NCBI GenBank assembly: GCA_036926305.1
Contig: JAXCHB010000235.1
Coordinates: 2,356,001 to 2,420,000, forward strand
DNA length: 64,000 bases
DNA from: Uropetala carovei
Lineage: Eukaryota; Arthropoda; Insecta; Odonata; Petaluridae
Reading direction: 5' to 3'
In this document: one piece after another, positions 45,972-59,541 of the stretch
Numbering within the stretch: the first letter of the stretch is position 1
How the letters are laid out: each line of letters opens with the position of its first letter
Notes under the pieces: model-generated
Told to the model about the DNA's origin: nothing
What the model saw: only the letters and a program-made list of their open reading frames with translations
Databases searched by the model: none
Made by a program: the position numbers and the translations under genes

Positions 45972-46296
45972 TGAATCGGGACATTGCGACTCCAATCGAC
46001 GACCAGCGCTAGTAGGCTCCTCAGTCTAAATCACAAAGCAAGTGAGGAGAGAAACCCGGTGCCGGAAATAGCTTACTCTTATCGAGGATCACCAAGGGGA
46101 CCAACGGCTTTACGTCCCACCCAAAGGACGGAGCGCTGATTTGCGTGTTCTCCTCTTAACCACGCAGACAGGGGGCCGCGCAACCTCTGAAAAAATCCTA
46201 CTCTCGCAGGATTCGTACCGGGTATGCTCGGCGTGGCAGGCCATCCGCCCTCACCGCTACGCCACGGCACCCCCAAAAATTCAGGACCGAAGGGGT
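45972..46296 (-). repeat. Full-length tRNA-derived SINE with 17-bp TSD
   Basis: On the minus strand the head contains TGGCGTAGCGG (A-box) and GGTACGAATCC (B-box), about 45 bp apart, in a tRNA-like context. The tail domain reads GCGCTCCGTCC, GGGACGTAAAGCC and CCCCTTGGTG. The 17-mers taaggcgccttttcagt (45955-45971) and taaggtgccttttcagt (46297-46313) differ at one base and form the target duplication. The low divergence of the duplication and intact boxes suggest a relatively young copy. An older relative is at 4870-5130. Confidence 0.85.
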
Positions 46297-46313
46297 TAAG
46301 GTGCCTTTTCAGT

Positions 46314-49169
46314 AAGCTTGCTCCAGGCGCCAAATTACCACAGATCGGCCCTGCTCTCTCCCCCTGTACTCCCTTCTCCCTATCTCCCTCTCACACGCAG
46401 TCTGTTTCCCCTTCACCTCCTCACTCCCTCTCTTTCTCCTTAAGAGCCGTCCTAATTTCTCTCGAACCAACCCACTTGTCCGCCTGCCTCTCTTTTCCTC
46501 ATTCCTACCTCCTCCCACCTCAAACCTTTCGTCCTTCCTCCGACGCGAACATGCCCATCATACGTTCCCTCCTATCGCTCCCTTTCTTTCTCCCGCCCTA
46601 GACGAGCCGCAGGCTTAAACAAACTCACTTTCCTCCAAGTAAGAGGAGTTTTTGACACGTTATCTGCCTCCTCCTATATAACATAGGTCGATATATTCCG
46701 AACTTTAAAATTTTTTTTCCTCATCAAAATCTTCTGCAGGAATTTTCCGCTGATGGCAAACATTCAACGGTTTCGTTAAGCATGGAAACTTTATGCCATG
46801 CGCGGTTTAAAAGAAAAGATTATATCATAGTCAATAGATATTTTTCATATACATATATACAGTTAACCGTGTTGCGTCGTAAATTAGTGGTAATCGATGG
46901 TTACTAAATAAACAATAACAAATTTTGGTTTTTACTACATAAGATTCAAAAAAGTTTACTTTCCAAAGATTTTCTATATAATTAAGGTATTACGCTTGCC
47001 ACTAACGAGGCATTGGCTTTCGCTACTAAAGAGAATTTATTTGGACAATCTAATTAAATGGTGTGCATTAAAAAGGTAAATTAAAAACTCTTCGCTTAAT
47101 GAAAGGAAAACATGTCAAAGAGAAAACAAAAGTGAAAACTTGACAAATTATAATTTAAAAAAATATTCTTTTACATTCCACATTTTTTCACGAAAAGGTC
47201 ATTTTTAAATAAGGTGAAAGCTATCGTTCGTAACCTCCGAGCTCCCGAACAATGGTCCTCGACTAAAATACACAAGAACATTTTATAACCTCGGAACTAA
47301 AACATTAATACGTTTACCAGTTTCGTAAAAAGAATTAACTTCTGCGAAAGAATCAGGGCTTCCGCCTCGATTCCAAAACCCGTCGCTGCTTCCGTAACGG
47401 TTGCGTAGAAGGCAAAATACCTCTACGTGACCGAACTACATCATGTAAGAATGTCCTCACGAGGAACGGCACGGAATTTCGCCACGCGCGCACGGATAGT
47501 ATTTTCGTCGGCCCATTCTGTCATCCACAATGCCGTCGGGAGTTAAATTCGTGCGGGTGTTTTGGGCCTCCCTCTCTCTCTCTCCCTTCGTAATATCCAC
47601 GGCCCACCGTCCCCGCCTCTTATTCCAACTCGGCACTTGTAGCGCGAATGATTTCTACAGTCTCGCTTTCACCAGCGGCAGCAGCTCCCTCCGACCACCA
47701 ATACTACCTACCTGTCTCGAATAAGAGGCTGGAGAGCTCGTATCCACGCTCAAAACGCCTCGGTTAGGACTGCTTCGGCGGATTCGAGCAACAACACGGT
47801 GAAAAATGCTTTGTGTTATAAAACTCTTAAGTGTTCGCGACAGAGTATTCCGGAAAAAATAACATGCATATACGCAAAATGCCGGTCATACGAACGCAGA
47901 CGCTCACACGAGCACTTTCTGAAAATATTTCAGCATGAATGTAAACTTTTTTCAAAGAGCATTCGATGAAACTGAGGTGATACGAGATGAAAGTCAAGGT
48001 AAATTCGAAAAGGGATATATATGAAAGTAGCCTAAAAAATTCATCGGCTAAGAGGTAATTTTAACCTCGACGCAAATAAAATAGAAAATACAGAAGTACC
48101 TATAAAGAGAAATGTGAGAGGATAGAGCAATATTACCAAATACGTTGTTAGTTAAACAGAAATAACACCATGAGATCGTTGACGCCGCAGATGCGGTTTA
48201 CCGCGTACATGTTTGAAAGTGATGAGAAATATACGACGAGGTTCAATTATTTTATCTTGAAAGCCATAAAAACTTTTGAGAAGATGAAGTGATGCACCTC
48301 AGTTGTATCGGATGCTTAACGCGCGACGGGGCGAATCATGCCTTCTTTGACTATGACGAAGAGGTTTACTCCGGCCATCGTGTTATTTTTGGAAGACATT
48401 TTTGTCCCATCATATATTCAACCTCTACATTGCATTTGGCGAACGATGTTTTTCGATGTTCTTTAGCAAACTATCACGAACGCTGGTCTGATAAGTCGAG
48501 CTTTTCTCGACGAAAATACAGCGACATTCTACATCTCTGACGACCACTTCATTGTCGTATCTCTCAAATTTCAGAAACGGCCACGTTGCCACGGCGAGCA
48601 ATTTTTTGCGAGCCACAGAAGGTCCTTCACCGCCAATCTTTGTGTTTTCTTTCCATCATACAGTATTTTCATGCACTCTTTGCTCACGAGACTCGAGATA
48701 ACCGTAGCGGAATTTAGCTGAAAGTTGGGGTTCCTTCTCCACATTTCTTGGGCTATTAAAAGCACAGTATCTCGAACAGGCGCGTTTGACGCATCCATTC
48801 GGTCTCTTGTGACAACATACTTTCGTTTTGAATAACACATTTTACTTTGCGGTTTAAATTTTTATTAGTTAACACCTCGCGACGAATTCCTTCCCCATCT
48901 TCCCTTATTATGAAGACAGTTGACTTATACACGTAGATGGCCTTAGCAATGGCGGCTTAATTTTTTATTTCAACACGTCCGAAACATGCAACTTCCCTTT
49001 CCAATTAAGTATATTCTAATATAAGATGCTAAAGAACGCGTAAAATAAAAAGCGTACTACTAGGGTCAATGCCCCCAATCAACAGCAGATGCCTCGAAAC
49101 AAACAATTCGACTAAAAAAATGCATAATTTTCTTCTTTCCTTTCCTGGATGGTCATCACGCGACAGAAA
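46314..49169. other. Anonymous region
   Basis: A pyrimidine-rich block at 46350-46610 gives a long Ser/Pro/Leu frame that is compositional. A CpG-rich patch lies at 47380-47760. Possible transposon protein scraps at 48425-48840 are listed separately. Nothing else is recognised. Confidence 0.35.
48425..48840 (-). pseudogene. Two overlapping frames, possible transposon protein scrap
   Basis: The minus-strand frame 48840-48571 reads KRKYVVTRDRMDASNAPVRD and later VSKECMKILYDGKK. A frame shifted by one near 48600 continues ATWPFLKFERYDNEVVVRD, then CRC and SLLKNIEKHRSPNAM. The second piece has the aromatic, Cys and His spacing of a degraded BED zinc finger. The resemblance is weak and I cannot name a family; chance frames are a real alternative. 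Confidence 0.2.
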
Positions 49170-49760
49170 CAAGTTAGGAAAGCGTACAACGTATCACAAA
49201 TGGGGCGCGTTTCGTGCAATGGAGTATTAGAAAGCAATTATATACCTGTACGTAAGGGAAATAGCGTTTTAAAGTCCTTTTCTTCATCATAAATAATCCA
49301 TTTTCTTCCTATTTAATAGTATTACATGCACACGTAAGGAAATTAAACGTTTGTTTGGGAGATTGTTTATGTTAGCAACAATGAAGTAACCATGCAAGAA
49401 ATTTTCAAAGTTCAACTCGATATGACTTTCTTGTTTGATTTTCTCGATAACGGCTACTCCTACGATGAAAATATATAGAAAAGGAAATACTCTACTTTAC
49501 CAGTTCTACAACTTTTATTTAAAAATATTTTGATATGAACAATACTTTCCAAGCTATGAAAGTTCATATTTTGTCAGCAATAAAGTGGTACCCCTGATTG
49601 GCGTACATGATTCATTTTTGCGATTTTCTTATTATATTTGATTGAAAGTCCTTAATATCAAATTTCATAAAAATCCGTTCGGTAGAAGCCGAGAACGAAC
49701 ATGCGGACGGACGGACCGACCGACGATAATAGGCGCTCACGCTGTAAGCGAAACGCGCCT
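49170..49760 (-). mobile_element. Helentron-like repeat, family 2, copy 2
   Basis: Full-length relative of 24261-24877 with the same ends (AGGCGCGTTTCGC in minus orientation, ...CCTAACTTG at the other end) and the same GGCGCGTTTCG subterminal inverted repeats. The GGAC-type array is reduced to about four units (about 49704-49720). Both ends abut T runs in minus orientation. Non-coding. Confidence 0.6.
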
Positions 49761-52700
49761 AAAAATGATGAATCGGTAGGCAGCAGCTTTTGTTGAAGGG
49801 TTTAAGTCAACACGGTACCATCTTTCAACTACCCTTGCTTATCGCTCCATAATTATTATAAAAGAGAAATTTAATAGGTGCAACAAATTATCTACTTCAC
49901 ACTCTTGATTTGAGAAGAAAAAAGAGAGGAGGATTGTGTTTTTAAAAAAATAGTGTATCTCATGAAAGAGATACACTACAAATCGTCGGTGTTCGATTGG
50001 AATTCAATGCCTGATAAACTTGTGGATATAAGGCCACCGTAATCGCCACGACGATTGAACGATGTACAATTATAATAATGTGCATTCAAATTCGGAAATG
50101 CTGAGTTTTAAAGTATATACTGATTATCCGTACAGACGCCGGCAAAGAAAAAATTCGAAATAATGAGAAAAACAGAGAGCCTCGAGTTTGTATCGATACG
50201 CCTTTACGAGGATTGTGCACTTAACCTAAATCGCTCTTTAGCAGATTGTATCGTTTCAATCCACGTTTTCATTAAGCGCCAAGTGTTAAGGTGTTCATAA
50301 TGGGGACTTAAGAGAAATGGGAGTATTTCCAAGCGCATTAGATGGGTCTCTAACTTCCCCTAGGACCGCAGACACACTTCCTTTTTGCCGCGGACAATAG
50401 CGAGGGAATTTAACTTAATGAACGCTACAAGATGGAAATGCCCTGCCCTGCGTGAGTGGTAGAAGAAGGGACCTCGAGCAGAAAGAGACCAAACAATTTC
50501 ATCATTGTTCGCTTCGCTTCCCACAACCCTTCAATTTCAGCCTAAGAATAAATAGATGTTAACACCGCAGTTATTGTCACAAGTAAAGCATTCGCGGTTC
50601 TGTCGTTCTTTATCGACAAAAACGAACAGCTCTTCATCTTCCTACAAGCATATCTAAAGACCGGTAAAGAAGTTAGCATTACAATAAAATTAGGATAATA
50701 TAAGTATTTAAATCTACTTTATACAACAATATTTCAAAATATAACAGATTTTTCAGAACAAATTCCTATTATCGTATATAACATTTTTTTAAATAATAGA
50801 AGTATTACAGCACGCACCTTTCACACTGATGGATACTTTATGAAACGAAACGACGGCACCCATATTATTGGTAATAATAGGGAAAATGAATGTTAGACCC
50901 TCGTTACGCAAAAAAATATATGTATGAAATATATTTAAAAAGTAAAGGCACCCCGCTATTAGTAAGTTCAATGACAGTTGCAATAAACCAGAATACTCCG
51001 ACCTTGTAATATAAAGGTATTGCACCTCAATGAACGATTAAGCAGATAACGACATCGCCCAGACAAAACTCCCATTCAATGTCACTTCACGTCACATCCA
51101 ATCTTCCATTAATTAGTTTTGTTGACGTTTCTGTCGATTCTTTAGAAAGCGCACGCGAACTACATGGAAGAGAACATCAAACAGTAAAATTCAACTACAC
51201 TAGGATAAAAGTGTAGCCAATAAATATGCTCTGCTAGTGCTAACGACTCGTTAATAAAAAATATTTATGTAAAAAATATCAGTCATATAATGGAATACGG
51301 AAGCAAGCATGCAGTGCTAGTAACGATAAGCTTACGCATGATCAAAATTCCATTTGGTTCGTGTGGAACTAATTTAGCCACCATGACGACGCGGTATACC
51401 TATATTAAATCAAAAGCCAATACACGGAAATAACTTCAAAGGAATGGCGAAATGTGTGTAAACAAATGAAGCAATTAACCACGTTTCCTGAGAATCGAAT
51501 GTGGCACAAGTCTTTGACGCGAAATACGAAAACCTCACGCCTTTCAAGCGGGTATGGGAACAAACCAAAGTAAGATAAAAACCGTACCAAGCGGAACATT
51601 ATGTAACAACAATTAGCGACCGCAGAGGAAGGCTATCGTGTAACGAACGCGACATGAAAGGGAGTTGAGGTGTTGGAGGGTGCGGAGGCAGAGAGAGGGA
51701 AAAGAAAACGGTTTTAGGGGAGAAAAACTCCCGATCGAGCCAAGGTTGTTGATCTGGATTTTCAGGGTTAGGCGGTTGAACGCGAGAGGCGAATGGATCG
51801 ACGGTTATTGACACACACGCTTTGGCTCGATAAGGTGGAACGAGAAAAAATGTGTGTGTGTATGTATACGTGTGTGCGTGCGTGTGTGCAGTAGTTCCTC
51901 GTCTACAGCGGGGGTTACGTTCTTGACTTAACCCGAGGTTGGTGAAGGTATGGGAAATGGTATTTTAAGTACGTTTCAAGGTTAAATATAATTATGCTAA
52001 ACTTAGAAAATTACTTTCATTACAGACAAATAATAACAGAAATCCTAAGAAATGGAGCACTAACCCCAGGCCTCCCAACTACAAGCAATTCCATTCGGAT
52101 TAATGTCCACAGCAATGCTATGGGAAATTCGACTCAAAATTCAAAGAACGTGGGTAAAAACCAACGCATCAATAAAATTCCTCGAACCTCCGCCTCACGA
52201 ATAACAGGCGGTGTTATCGGGAGCTGGAAATTTCCTCTTTCCTATTTATTTCCTTTTCGTAAAGAATAGTCTGTTCGCAGCTTCTCCAATAAAATAAGTT
52301 TTAATGTTAGTAAAATTAGCTAATTAGTCAGGGCAGCGCGGAGAACCGCGGAAACTCGAAACCGAATAGCGTGGTGTGCAATTTATTAATGGCGGTTGGC
52401 GAGGGACTTCCGTGTATGTATATAGGTACATATATTTATTTATTTTGGAGTCTCCCGCGGTTAATGAATTATACACCGTTATACGTATATTGTATATAAA
52501 AGGATTTATATGCATATGTATAAGGAATACGGCACGTGTTGAGATCAACGTTTTTTCGATTTTCCACCAAGGGAGCCAAAAAAAAGAGGCCGGGAAGAGG
52601 GAGACATGAGGCGAGGAGTACGGTAAATGGGAGGGGAGGTTACACCGAAAGAGCGAAAGTAGAGACAAAGGGTGTGTTGAATGTTTGTGTGCGCGCGCGC

Positions 52701-55700
52701 GCGAGCGCGAGTCTGTACGTGATCTTTTTACGCTACCCAGTCCACGCAATAGTGAGAATACGCACGAGCGAGTTCTCTTTTTTAAGAAATAAAAAAAAAT
52801 TGTCCGGGCGCCGCCGCACGCTTTGTGTCAAATAGGAGGTAGGGGAAGTTTACCAGAAAGTGAGCGAGTTTGGAAGAGGGAAAAAAAGGAGACTGGGAAT
52901 AGAGTGTTGCCAAAACGTTCCCATTTAGAAACGTATAGAGGTCGGAACGGAAATTAATAGAGGCGGATTTGTCAATATATTCTATTCGAGATTCCGTATA
53001 TTACGGTCTCTTGCGTTTTCGCATCAAGGTCGATGAGCACCATTGAGAGAGTTTTCTTGCAAAATTCACCCGTGCGTGCGTCAAAAGAGTTTCGGTCACA
53101 GACGCGGAACGAATGGAAGGCTGTTAGACAGGAAGAGCGTGAGATATAAAAAGGGGTTTAATGAGCGAATTAGTGTGCGTCGAAAATGCGCTTTTTTAAC
53201 TGATATGATTTCTTGGATTATAGGAATTTTTTGCTTAAAATTACTGCGTCTCGGGATTTTGGATTCCAAATTCACCAACTGTTAAAAGGATTAAATCTGA
53301 AAATTAAACTAAATATGAACACCAAATATTTAACTTGAACTGAATGCTCATTTTACGAAGGAATACTGCGAACAAATGATTAATATTGCAGCATACCTCT
53401 TATCCTATTTGCATACATCAGTAATATACTGCGAGTTTTGATTACGAGACACCAGACTTGGCTGAAACCGACTTAAAGATTAGATGCGACATCCATTCTT
53501 CAGATAACTTATCGACGGGTTCAATAACTCATATACTTGCCGTTATTACCACCGCAACAAATTCTCTATTGACTGCGTTTCATAATAAGGAATTAAGATA
53601 CCGATTTAAGTGCCTCGATGAAAAACTCCGGTCTTTTGACGATTGCATCTCATCGCTGATTCGAGATAAGTATGTGATCGATAGCGGAAGATCATTGAAC
53701 TCTGAGGCGAAATATCCTTGACCGTGCTAATCAAAAAATTAATGAAACGCTTCCTCGTCCATTACATTCTAATTTACTATAGAACAGATCTTTGCCAAGT
53801 CCTAAAGTGAGAAGAGAATTTGTCCGAGGTGATAAAAATTCAAAATATCAAGCGATTAACTATAACAAATTTATAAGCCCCTCAGGCTTATTACACATTA
53901 CCAACCCTGTACTAGATATGGATCTTATTCAGATTTTTTCGTACAATTCAGCATCAATCAATAAAAATAGTATAGCATGTTTTAGCGTTGAGCTCTTAAC
54001 AGAAAAGCATAAAACTATCTCTCATTAAAATGAGAGCATTAAAGCAACAAATTTTAGCATGATAATAACTGTCATCCTCCCAAAACACAACAAATTTCAC
54101 ATACTATATAGCTTCAACTGAATCGAAAATATTCATGATCGCCCCTGCTACGTAAGGACATACGAAATACTAAACAACTCGGTTTGTAAAGGAAGAATAA
54201 GAAAGGAAATTTAACGAAAGAGTGCCAAAAAAATAGGCATTCCCATTTCAAAACGATACGGGGAAGTTGAAAACAAATCGATTCCTTGCGGTTATTACCG
54301 TAGCTACCGACGGTGCAAATTCACACAATCACAAGAGATATCACACACACGTGACCACGAATGCACGCGATATTTTTCAACGTCACGAAAAAACCCAATA
54401 TTAAAAAATGAACTTTTTTGCGTCATGCAATAATCGACCATATTGCGGAACGTATAATGGTTTTGCTCCATAAAACGTGTCATTCAAAACAGAAAGTCGG
54501 TCAATTCCGACGAAACAGTTCGGAAATATTTACGGAGAAAAACAAAATGCATAAACCCCGACGAATCAGAGAGTCATTAATGAAATAATATTCTCAAGAG
54601 TCAGGATTGAGTAAAGGAAAAAGCAAAAAAAAATAAAATTCAGCAAATGAAATGTAAAAATGCAAATCCACGAAGTTACGGTCTATTTCATTAAAAAGGC
54701 TCATTTTAGACATCTTTCACTTCCAGAATAACCACTCAGGCTTTAAAAAAAATAAAAAATAAAGTATTTGTCTTAGGTATCTCCTATATCCATAACAAGG
54801 CTATTAAACTTGGCGACTGGAGATTCGTAAGAGCAGTACTTAATTTTTCAATTTTTTACACTTATTTCTGGAATTTATTTTCAGGCATAACATGAGCTCT
54901 GTATTGCTCAAGTCAATATGTATTCGTGATAAACAGATTGTACGTAGAATTGTACCCAAATTCCGACTAAAGAAAAAGGTAAAAATTTGAGCAGAAAAAA
55001 TACAACAAACAGCACTCGCATCGGACACAATATATACAAGTGGTCCATTTATAGACACCCTTATATTCCGGATCTGCCCGGGAGGAAGGTGGAGTTTTTC
55101 TAAGCTTACGAGTCACTTGCTGGAAAAGCTTGAGGGAGAAAGAGTAAGACGGGGGAGAGGAGGTTTTAAGTTAGCATTAGCGATAGAAAGGTGAGTAGAG
55201 AGGGAGAGGGTCGGGGATACTACAGAAGAGTAAAATCGAGAGGAGAAAGAGTAGAGAGAGAGAGAGGTTAGTGGTTGGAGAGGGAGGGGGGTGAGGGCGG
55301 AAGGAAGTATGCAGGAAGGCGGAAGTGGCCTTTAAAAGAGGAGAAAATACGTTTGTTACAGCAAAGCTTGGAGGCTCTCCGTTTCAAGGACAGATGGAAA
55401 TGAGTTGCCGGTGAAAATATGATCCACGTATTCGAGCCAGAGAGAGAGAGAGAGAAAAGTTGAGCACTTTCATTTCGCCCCTGGACTGCCGCCCTCGCGA
55501 ATGACGAGAAAGATTTCGCCAAGTTCCTCCCGAATCGCGCACGTGGAGAGAAGTGGGAGGGCCAGAAGAGGAAGTGTAGAGGAGATTCGCGCAGAGGCGA
55601 GGCGGAAGTATGTTACGGAGCTCCTAAATACCTCACTCTGGCATCGCGGTGAAGGCAGAAATAGCACACACACGTACGAAAACACATAATATTATTAAAT

Positions 55701-56361
55701 GTTCCATTCTAGAGCAAAGATTCCCAAGCTAATTTGAATCGCGACAACCAAATGGAGTTTACGCGAGGCATCCTCTTCCGAAACAGTACAAATTAATTTT
55801 GAAATTATACGTAACATAAAAATTTATAAACAACAAAAATTACATTTGAATGAATAAATAAAAACAATTCATTTGGCATTGCACTTATAATCATAAGTTG
55901 AAAAATAAGAACTAAGTAAGTATAAAAATTGAAAAAGTACATACTAATCTTAGATAACTCCAACAGCCATAATAAGGTTGTGAGAAACTACATAAGCACT
56001 TCTAAATTAGAATCTACATTCGATGAACTACCATTGAAGAGGGCTGAATTGAAATTGAAATGTCCATCTGGTTTATCACTACTCTCTTATGGTTATAAGA
56101 GACACCTAGTACAAGTGCTTATTTTTCGTTTAAGAGCTTATGTTGAATTTGTTTACTGCCATTAGACGAATTCGATAATTCTCAAGTGAATTACTAAAAA
56201 TCGTTTAAAAATCATTTAAAAAGAATTTTAAGGCACTGGAGTTTCGCAAAAGTTTAAGAATCTCCTACATAAAAAAATTACCCATTATTAAAGAACGTAC
56301 TTTTTGCGATACCTACATTTATTCTATCTTGTACAAAAAATTCCATTTACTTTCATTAAAG
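49761..56361. other. Anonymous region with microsatellites and purine-rich blocks
   Basis: Seen: a GT run at about 51850-51888; a possible pogo-like tip CAGTAGTTCCTCG at about 51889; a GC dinucleotide run at about 52690-52710; and GA-rich blocks at 55130-55300 and 55438-55456. Frames at 53458-53721 and 53792-54028 are open but resemble nothing I know and lie in different frames. No gene is supported. Confidence 0.35.
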
Positions 56362-57787
56362 AATATCTATATCTACAGTTCACCCTGCAAGCCACCGCAA
56401 TGGTGTGTGACAGGGGGTGCAACAGCACCAAGGGAAAGCGCATAATAATGAATAGTATCACTCTACGTCAGCTGATTTCTTTTCGTAACTTCTGTTCTGC
56501 TCAGCTATCGTTCAAGGGAAAACGAGCCTTTATACCCCTCAGTCCTACAGGCTATCTCTCTTATTTTACGAGGATGGTCCATCCTACCAATATAAGTTGG
56601 CGCTCTTATTATTTATTCGACATCGCTGGAGAATATATGCGTGTTAAATCTTTCAAGAAGTTTTAACCTAGAGCGTGACCGGCGCTCAGTTAGTGATTCC
56701 CATCCTAAGTCCTGTATCAAGCCTGTAACACTTTTGACGAATCTAGCGGCTTTTCGCTGCACTCTTTCAAACTCTGAGATTGATCCTTTCTCGTACGGAT
56801 CCCACATGCTCGCCGCGTACTCTAATAGCGGTCTTACTAACGAGAACTAACATGTCTCTTTGACTTTTTCCTCACTTTTACCTACTATGCGTTTGATGAA
56901 TCCTAGTTTCTGTTTAACCTTCCCGCATATATTCCGTATGTGCATATCCCACGAGAGGTTGCTTGTTAAAGTAACGCCTAAGTATTTCACGGAATCGGCT
57001 AGTTTTAGCTGGACGCCTTCAACAGTGTAATTCGTCGTGTCAGTATTTTTGTTTCCCCAGAATCTCATAAAGGAACACTTTCCTAAGTTCAGTTTTAACT
57101 GCCACTCTTTACACCACTCGAGAATTGCATTTAAGTCGTTAGAAAGTAATAATTGATCATTAGGACTGTTAATCTCTCTGTAAACTACTGTATCATCCGC
57201 GAATAACTTGATTTTACTTTTAATAACCTTATCTAAGTCGTTTATATGTAAAAGGAATAGTAGGGGGTCGATTACACTTCCCTGTGGAACGCGTGAGGTT
57301 ACGCTGACTGAATATGATTTAAATCCAACTATAACTACTATTTGTTCACGCTCATTAAGAAAGTCCCTGATTCACTCGATTATCTTTCGATTAATTCACA
57401 GTCATTTAATTTCTTCACTAACTTATTGTGCGGAACTTTATCGAAGCCTTCTTGAAGTCGAGGAAAACTGCATCTAAGTCTTACGGTCTCCTGATCTTAG
57501 TATATCGTGAACGAACATAGCGAACTGTGTTTCACAAGATCTCGTCTTCCTGAAGCCATGCGATATTTACTTAGCAAGTTCTGGCTATCTAAGAAGTCCA
57601 TCAGGGAGCTAACGGTAATTTGCTCGAGAACCTTGCAAGATAGGGAGGTAAGCGAAATTGGCCTGTAATTTTCTCTGTCTTCTTTTTTCCCACTTTTGTG
57701 TACCGCGTTATAAAGGCTAATTTCCATAAAAGATATAGTCAATAACTTATTATCCAAAACCTTCAGGAATTCTATATTCATTATCAT
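56362..57787 (-). pseudogene. Decayed non-LTR retrotransposon with reverse transcriptase motifs
   Basis: On the minus strand the fragment starts within the RT domain (KSGKKEDRENYRPISLTS near 57700). It continues through a PQGSVIDPLLF-like block, the catalytic FADDTVVY near 57200, then EWCKEWQLKLNLGKC and LGVTLTSNLSWDMHIRN. It ends with SSIWDPYEKG and VQRKAARFVK. The tail ends in a GATATA-type microsatellite at about 56362. Several frameshifts and stops interrupt it, including TAG after KETC and TAA after SSDVE. The order fits CR1/L2/jockey-like elements. The 5' part (endonuclease and ORF1) is absent. Confidence 0.85.
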
Positions 57788-58740
57788 AAATGGAATTCGG
57801 GAAAAAATTAAAATAATTTTGCTGTAGCTGTTAAGTCAAGTCTGAAAACTCAATGATTCATCCACCAGTTGTTTCCGAAAATAAACTGCTTTATGTACGC
57901 GGAATAATTCAGCAGTGCTCAATTTTAATAGGAAATTCCGGTTAGACCTCAGAACTACAGAACCCATTAGGACGAAGAGACACCCTTTTACGATATTCAT
58001 CAAGGGACCGCAATGCTTTAACCTTCTCTCCTAAGTGATCATTCCCCTGGATACGTAGGGCGGGAAACAGTATAGAGTTTAATAAGCAAGGAAAAGGACA
58101 CCGAATTCATAAACAAATAATGGAATCTATCTATAGATATCTATAAAGGAAAGTGTTTGTATGCATGCTTTTTATAGCTCAGCAACTACAGCACGTAGAA
58201 ACAAGAGGAAGATATAATTTTAACTGGAATAAAGAGTTAAGTGGTGTAGTCAGGTTTTTATATCGATTTGATGGACCTTTCTAATTTTAAAAAATATTTT
58301 AATTTTCATTTTCTCCATTTGAATAACACACTGATAAGTGCAGCTTATTTTTAATTTGAATTTTAAATTTACTTAGAAACATGGTACGAAATTGAGACTT
58401 GGATGGTTCTATGCAAGAAAGAACAAACTTTATTTTTATTGAAGACAGAATCCGAATCCTGCTCGAGTTAGCGTAAAAATGCGTTTAGAATAAAAAATAC
58501 GTGATTTTATCAATTTTAGGACAATACTAATTATAAGCTACCATGACAACTCCTATTGTCGCCGAAGTTGAGAGTCCTATACATTTAAATGGGAAAAATT
58601 TTAACGTAAAATCGTTTTTCAATGTCTGTGTGCGATTTGGTTTGTTTACATGGCAATAAAATATTTGTTGATTTTAATTGAAATATTACTAATACTTTTT
58701 AATGATATTTTCGTGTGGCGTAGTGTAGCAAGCTTTTTTT
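57788..58740. other. Anonymous AT-rich stretch
   Basis: No gene or repeat boundary is recognised. Confidence 0.35.
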
Positions 58741-58990
58741 AGGCGCGTTCGCTTCCAGCGTGAGCGCCTATTATCGTCGGTCCGTCCGTCCGCATGTTCG
58801 TTCTCGGCTTCTACCTAACGGATTTTCATCAAATTTGATATTAAGGACTTAAATAAAATATAATAAGAAAATCGCAAAAATGAATCACGTATGCCAATCA
58901 GGGGTAGCACTTTACTGGTGACAAAAAATTAAATTTTCGTCATATATCGTAAAACATCGTAAAATATTGCTCATATCAAATTATTTTTCG
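58741..58990 (+). mobile_element. Helentron-like repeat, family 2, truncated copy 3
   Basis: In plus orientation it starts AGGCGCGTTCGC after a run of seven T. It carries a GTCC-type array of about three units, then the block inverse to GGTACCCCTGATTGGCG, and loses similarity near 58990. The opposite end is missing. A C14 run follows at 59008-59021. Confidence 0.6.
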
Positions 58991-59386
58991 GCCAAAGTGT
59001 ATTATGTCCCCCCCCCCCCCCTCAAGGTTACTGTTTTTGTTTATTATTTCGTGTTTTCCTTTCTCCAGTTACTATGTTGTTGTTTACCTTTTTATTTCAT
59101 TCGTTAGTTTAACAATCGATGATAATTTACCTTTCCAACATGATTCCAACTCTTGAGGAATTTATGTTTACGTTCGATAATGAATAAAAGTGTTTTCAAT
59201 TCTTGATTGATCATAATATCATTGAAAACATTCGGAGATGTCAAAAATGCGATGGAATTGCAGCTATCAAGACAAACTTATCGTTGTTCCAAGAAGAGTT
59301 GTCGAAGTGAAGCCTCTCTTCGTGTGAATATCTTCTTTGCTAATTCAAAACTCCATATTTCGAAGATTTTATTATTTATGACTTAT

Positions 59387-59541
59387 TGGCCTGTCGCTAC
59401 ATTTACAAACCCGATCACCGGACAACGGGGAGGGTTAGTTTCGTTCCAGCAAGGCGAAGGGCGCGGTAGCGCCTGGAGACGACTACCCATTAAAACAAAG
59501 TGAGCCGAAGGCTCGCCAATATATCCTTTCAATGTTATATA
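59387..59541 (-). repeat. Single-arm copy of the foldback unit
   Basis: About 155 bp matching one arm plus the loop edge of the foldback at 26647-26997 (shared: CATTTACAAACCC, CCGGACAACGGGGAGGG, GGGCGCGGTAGCGCC, ACGACTACCCATTAAAAC, GAGCCGAAGGCTCG, CAATATATCCTTTCAATG). It is not followed by an inverted second arm. It keeps the two small hairpins, the first with a C to T change. Confidence 0.8.
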
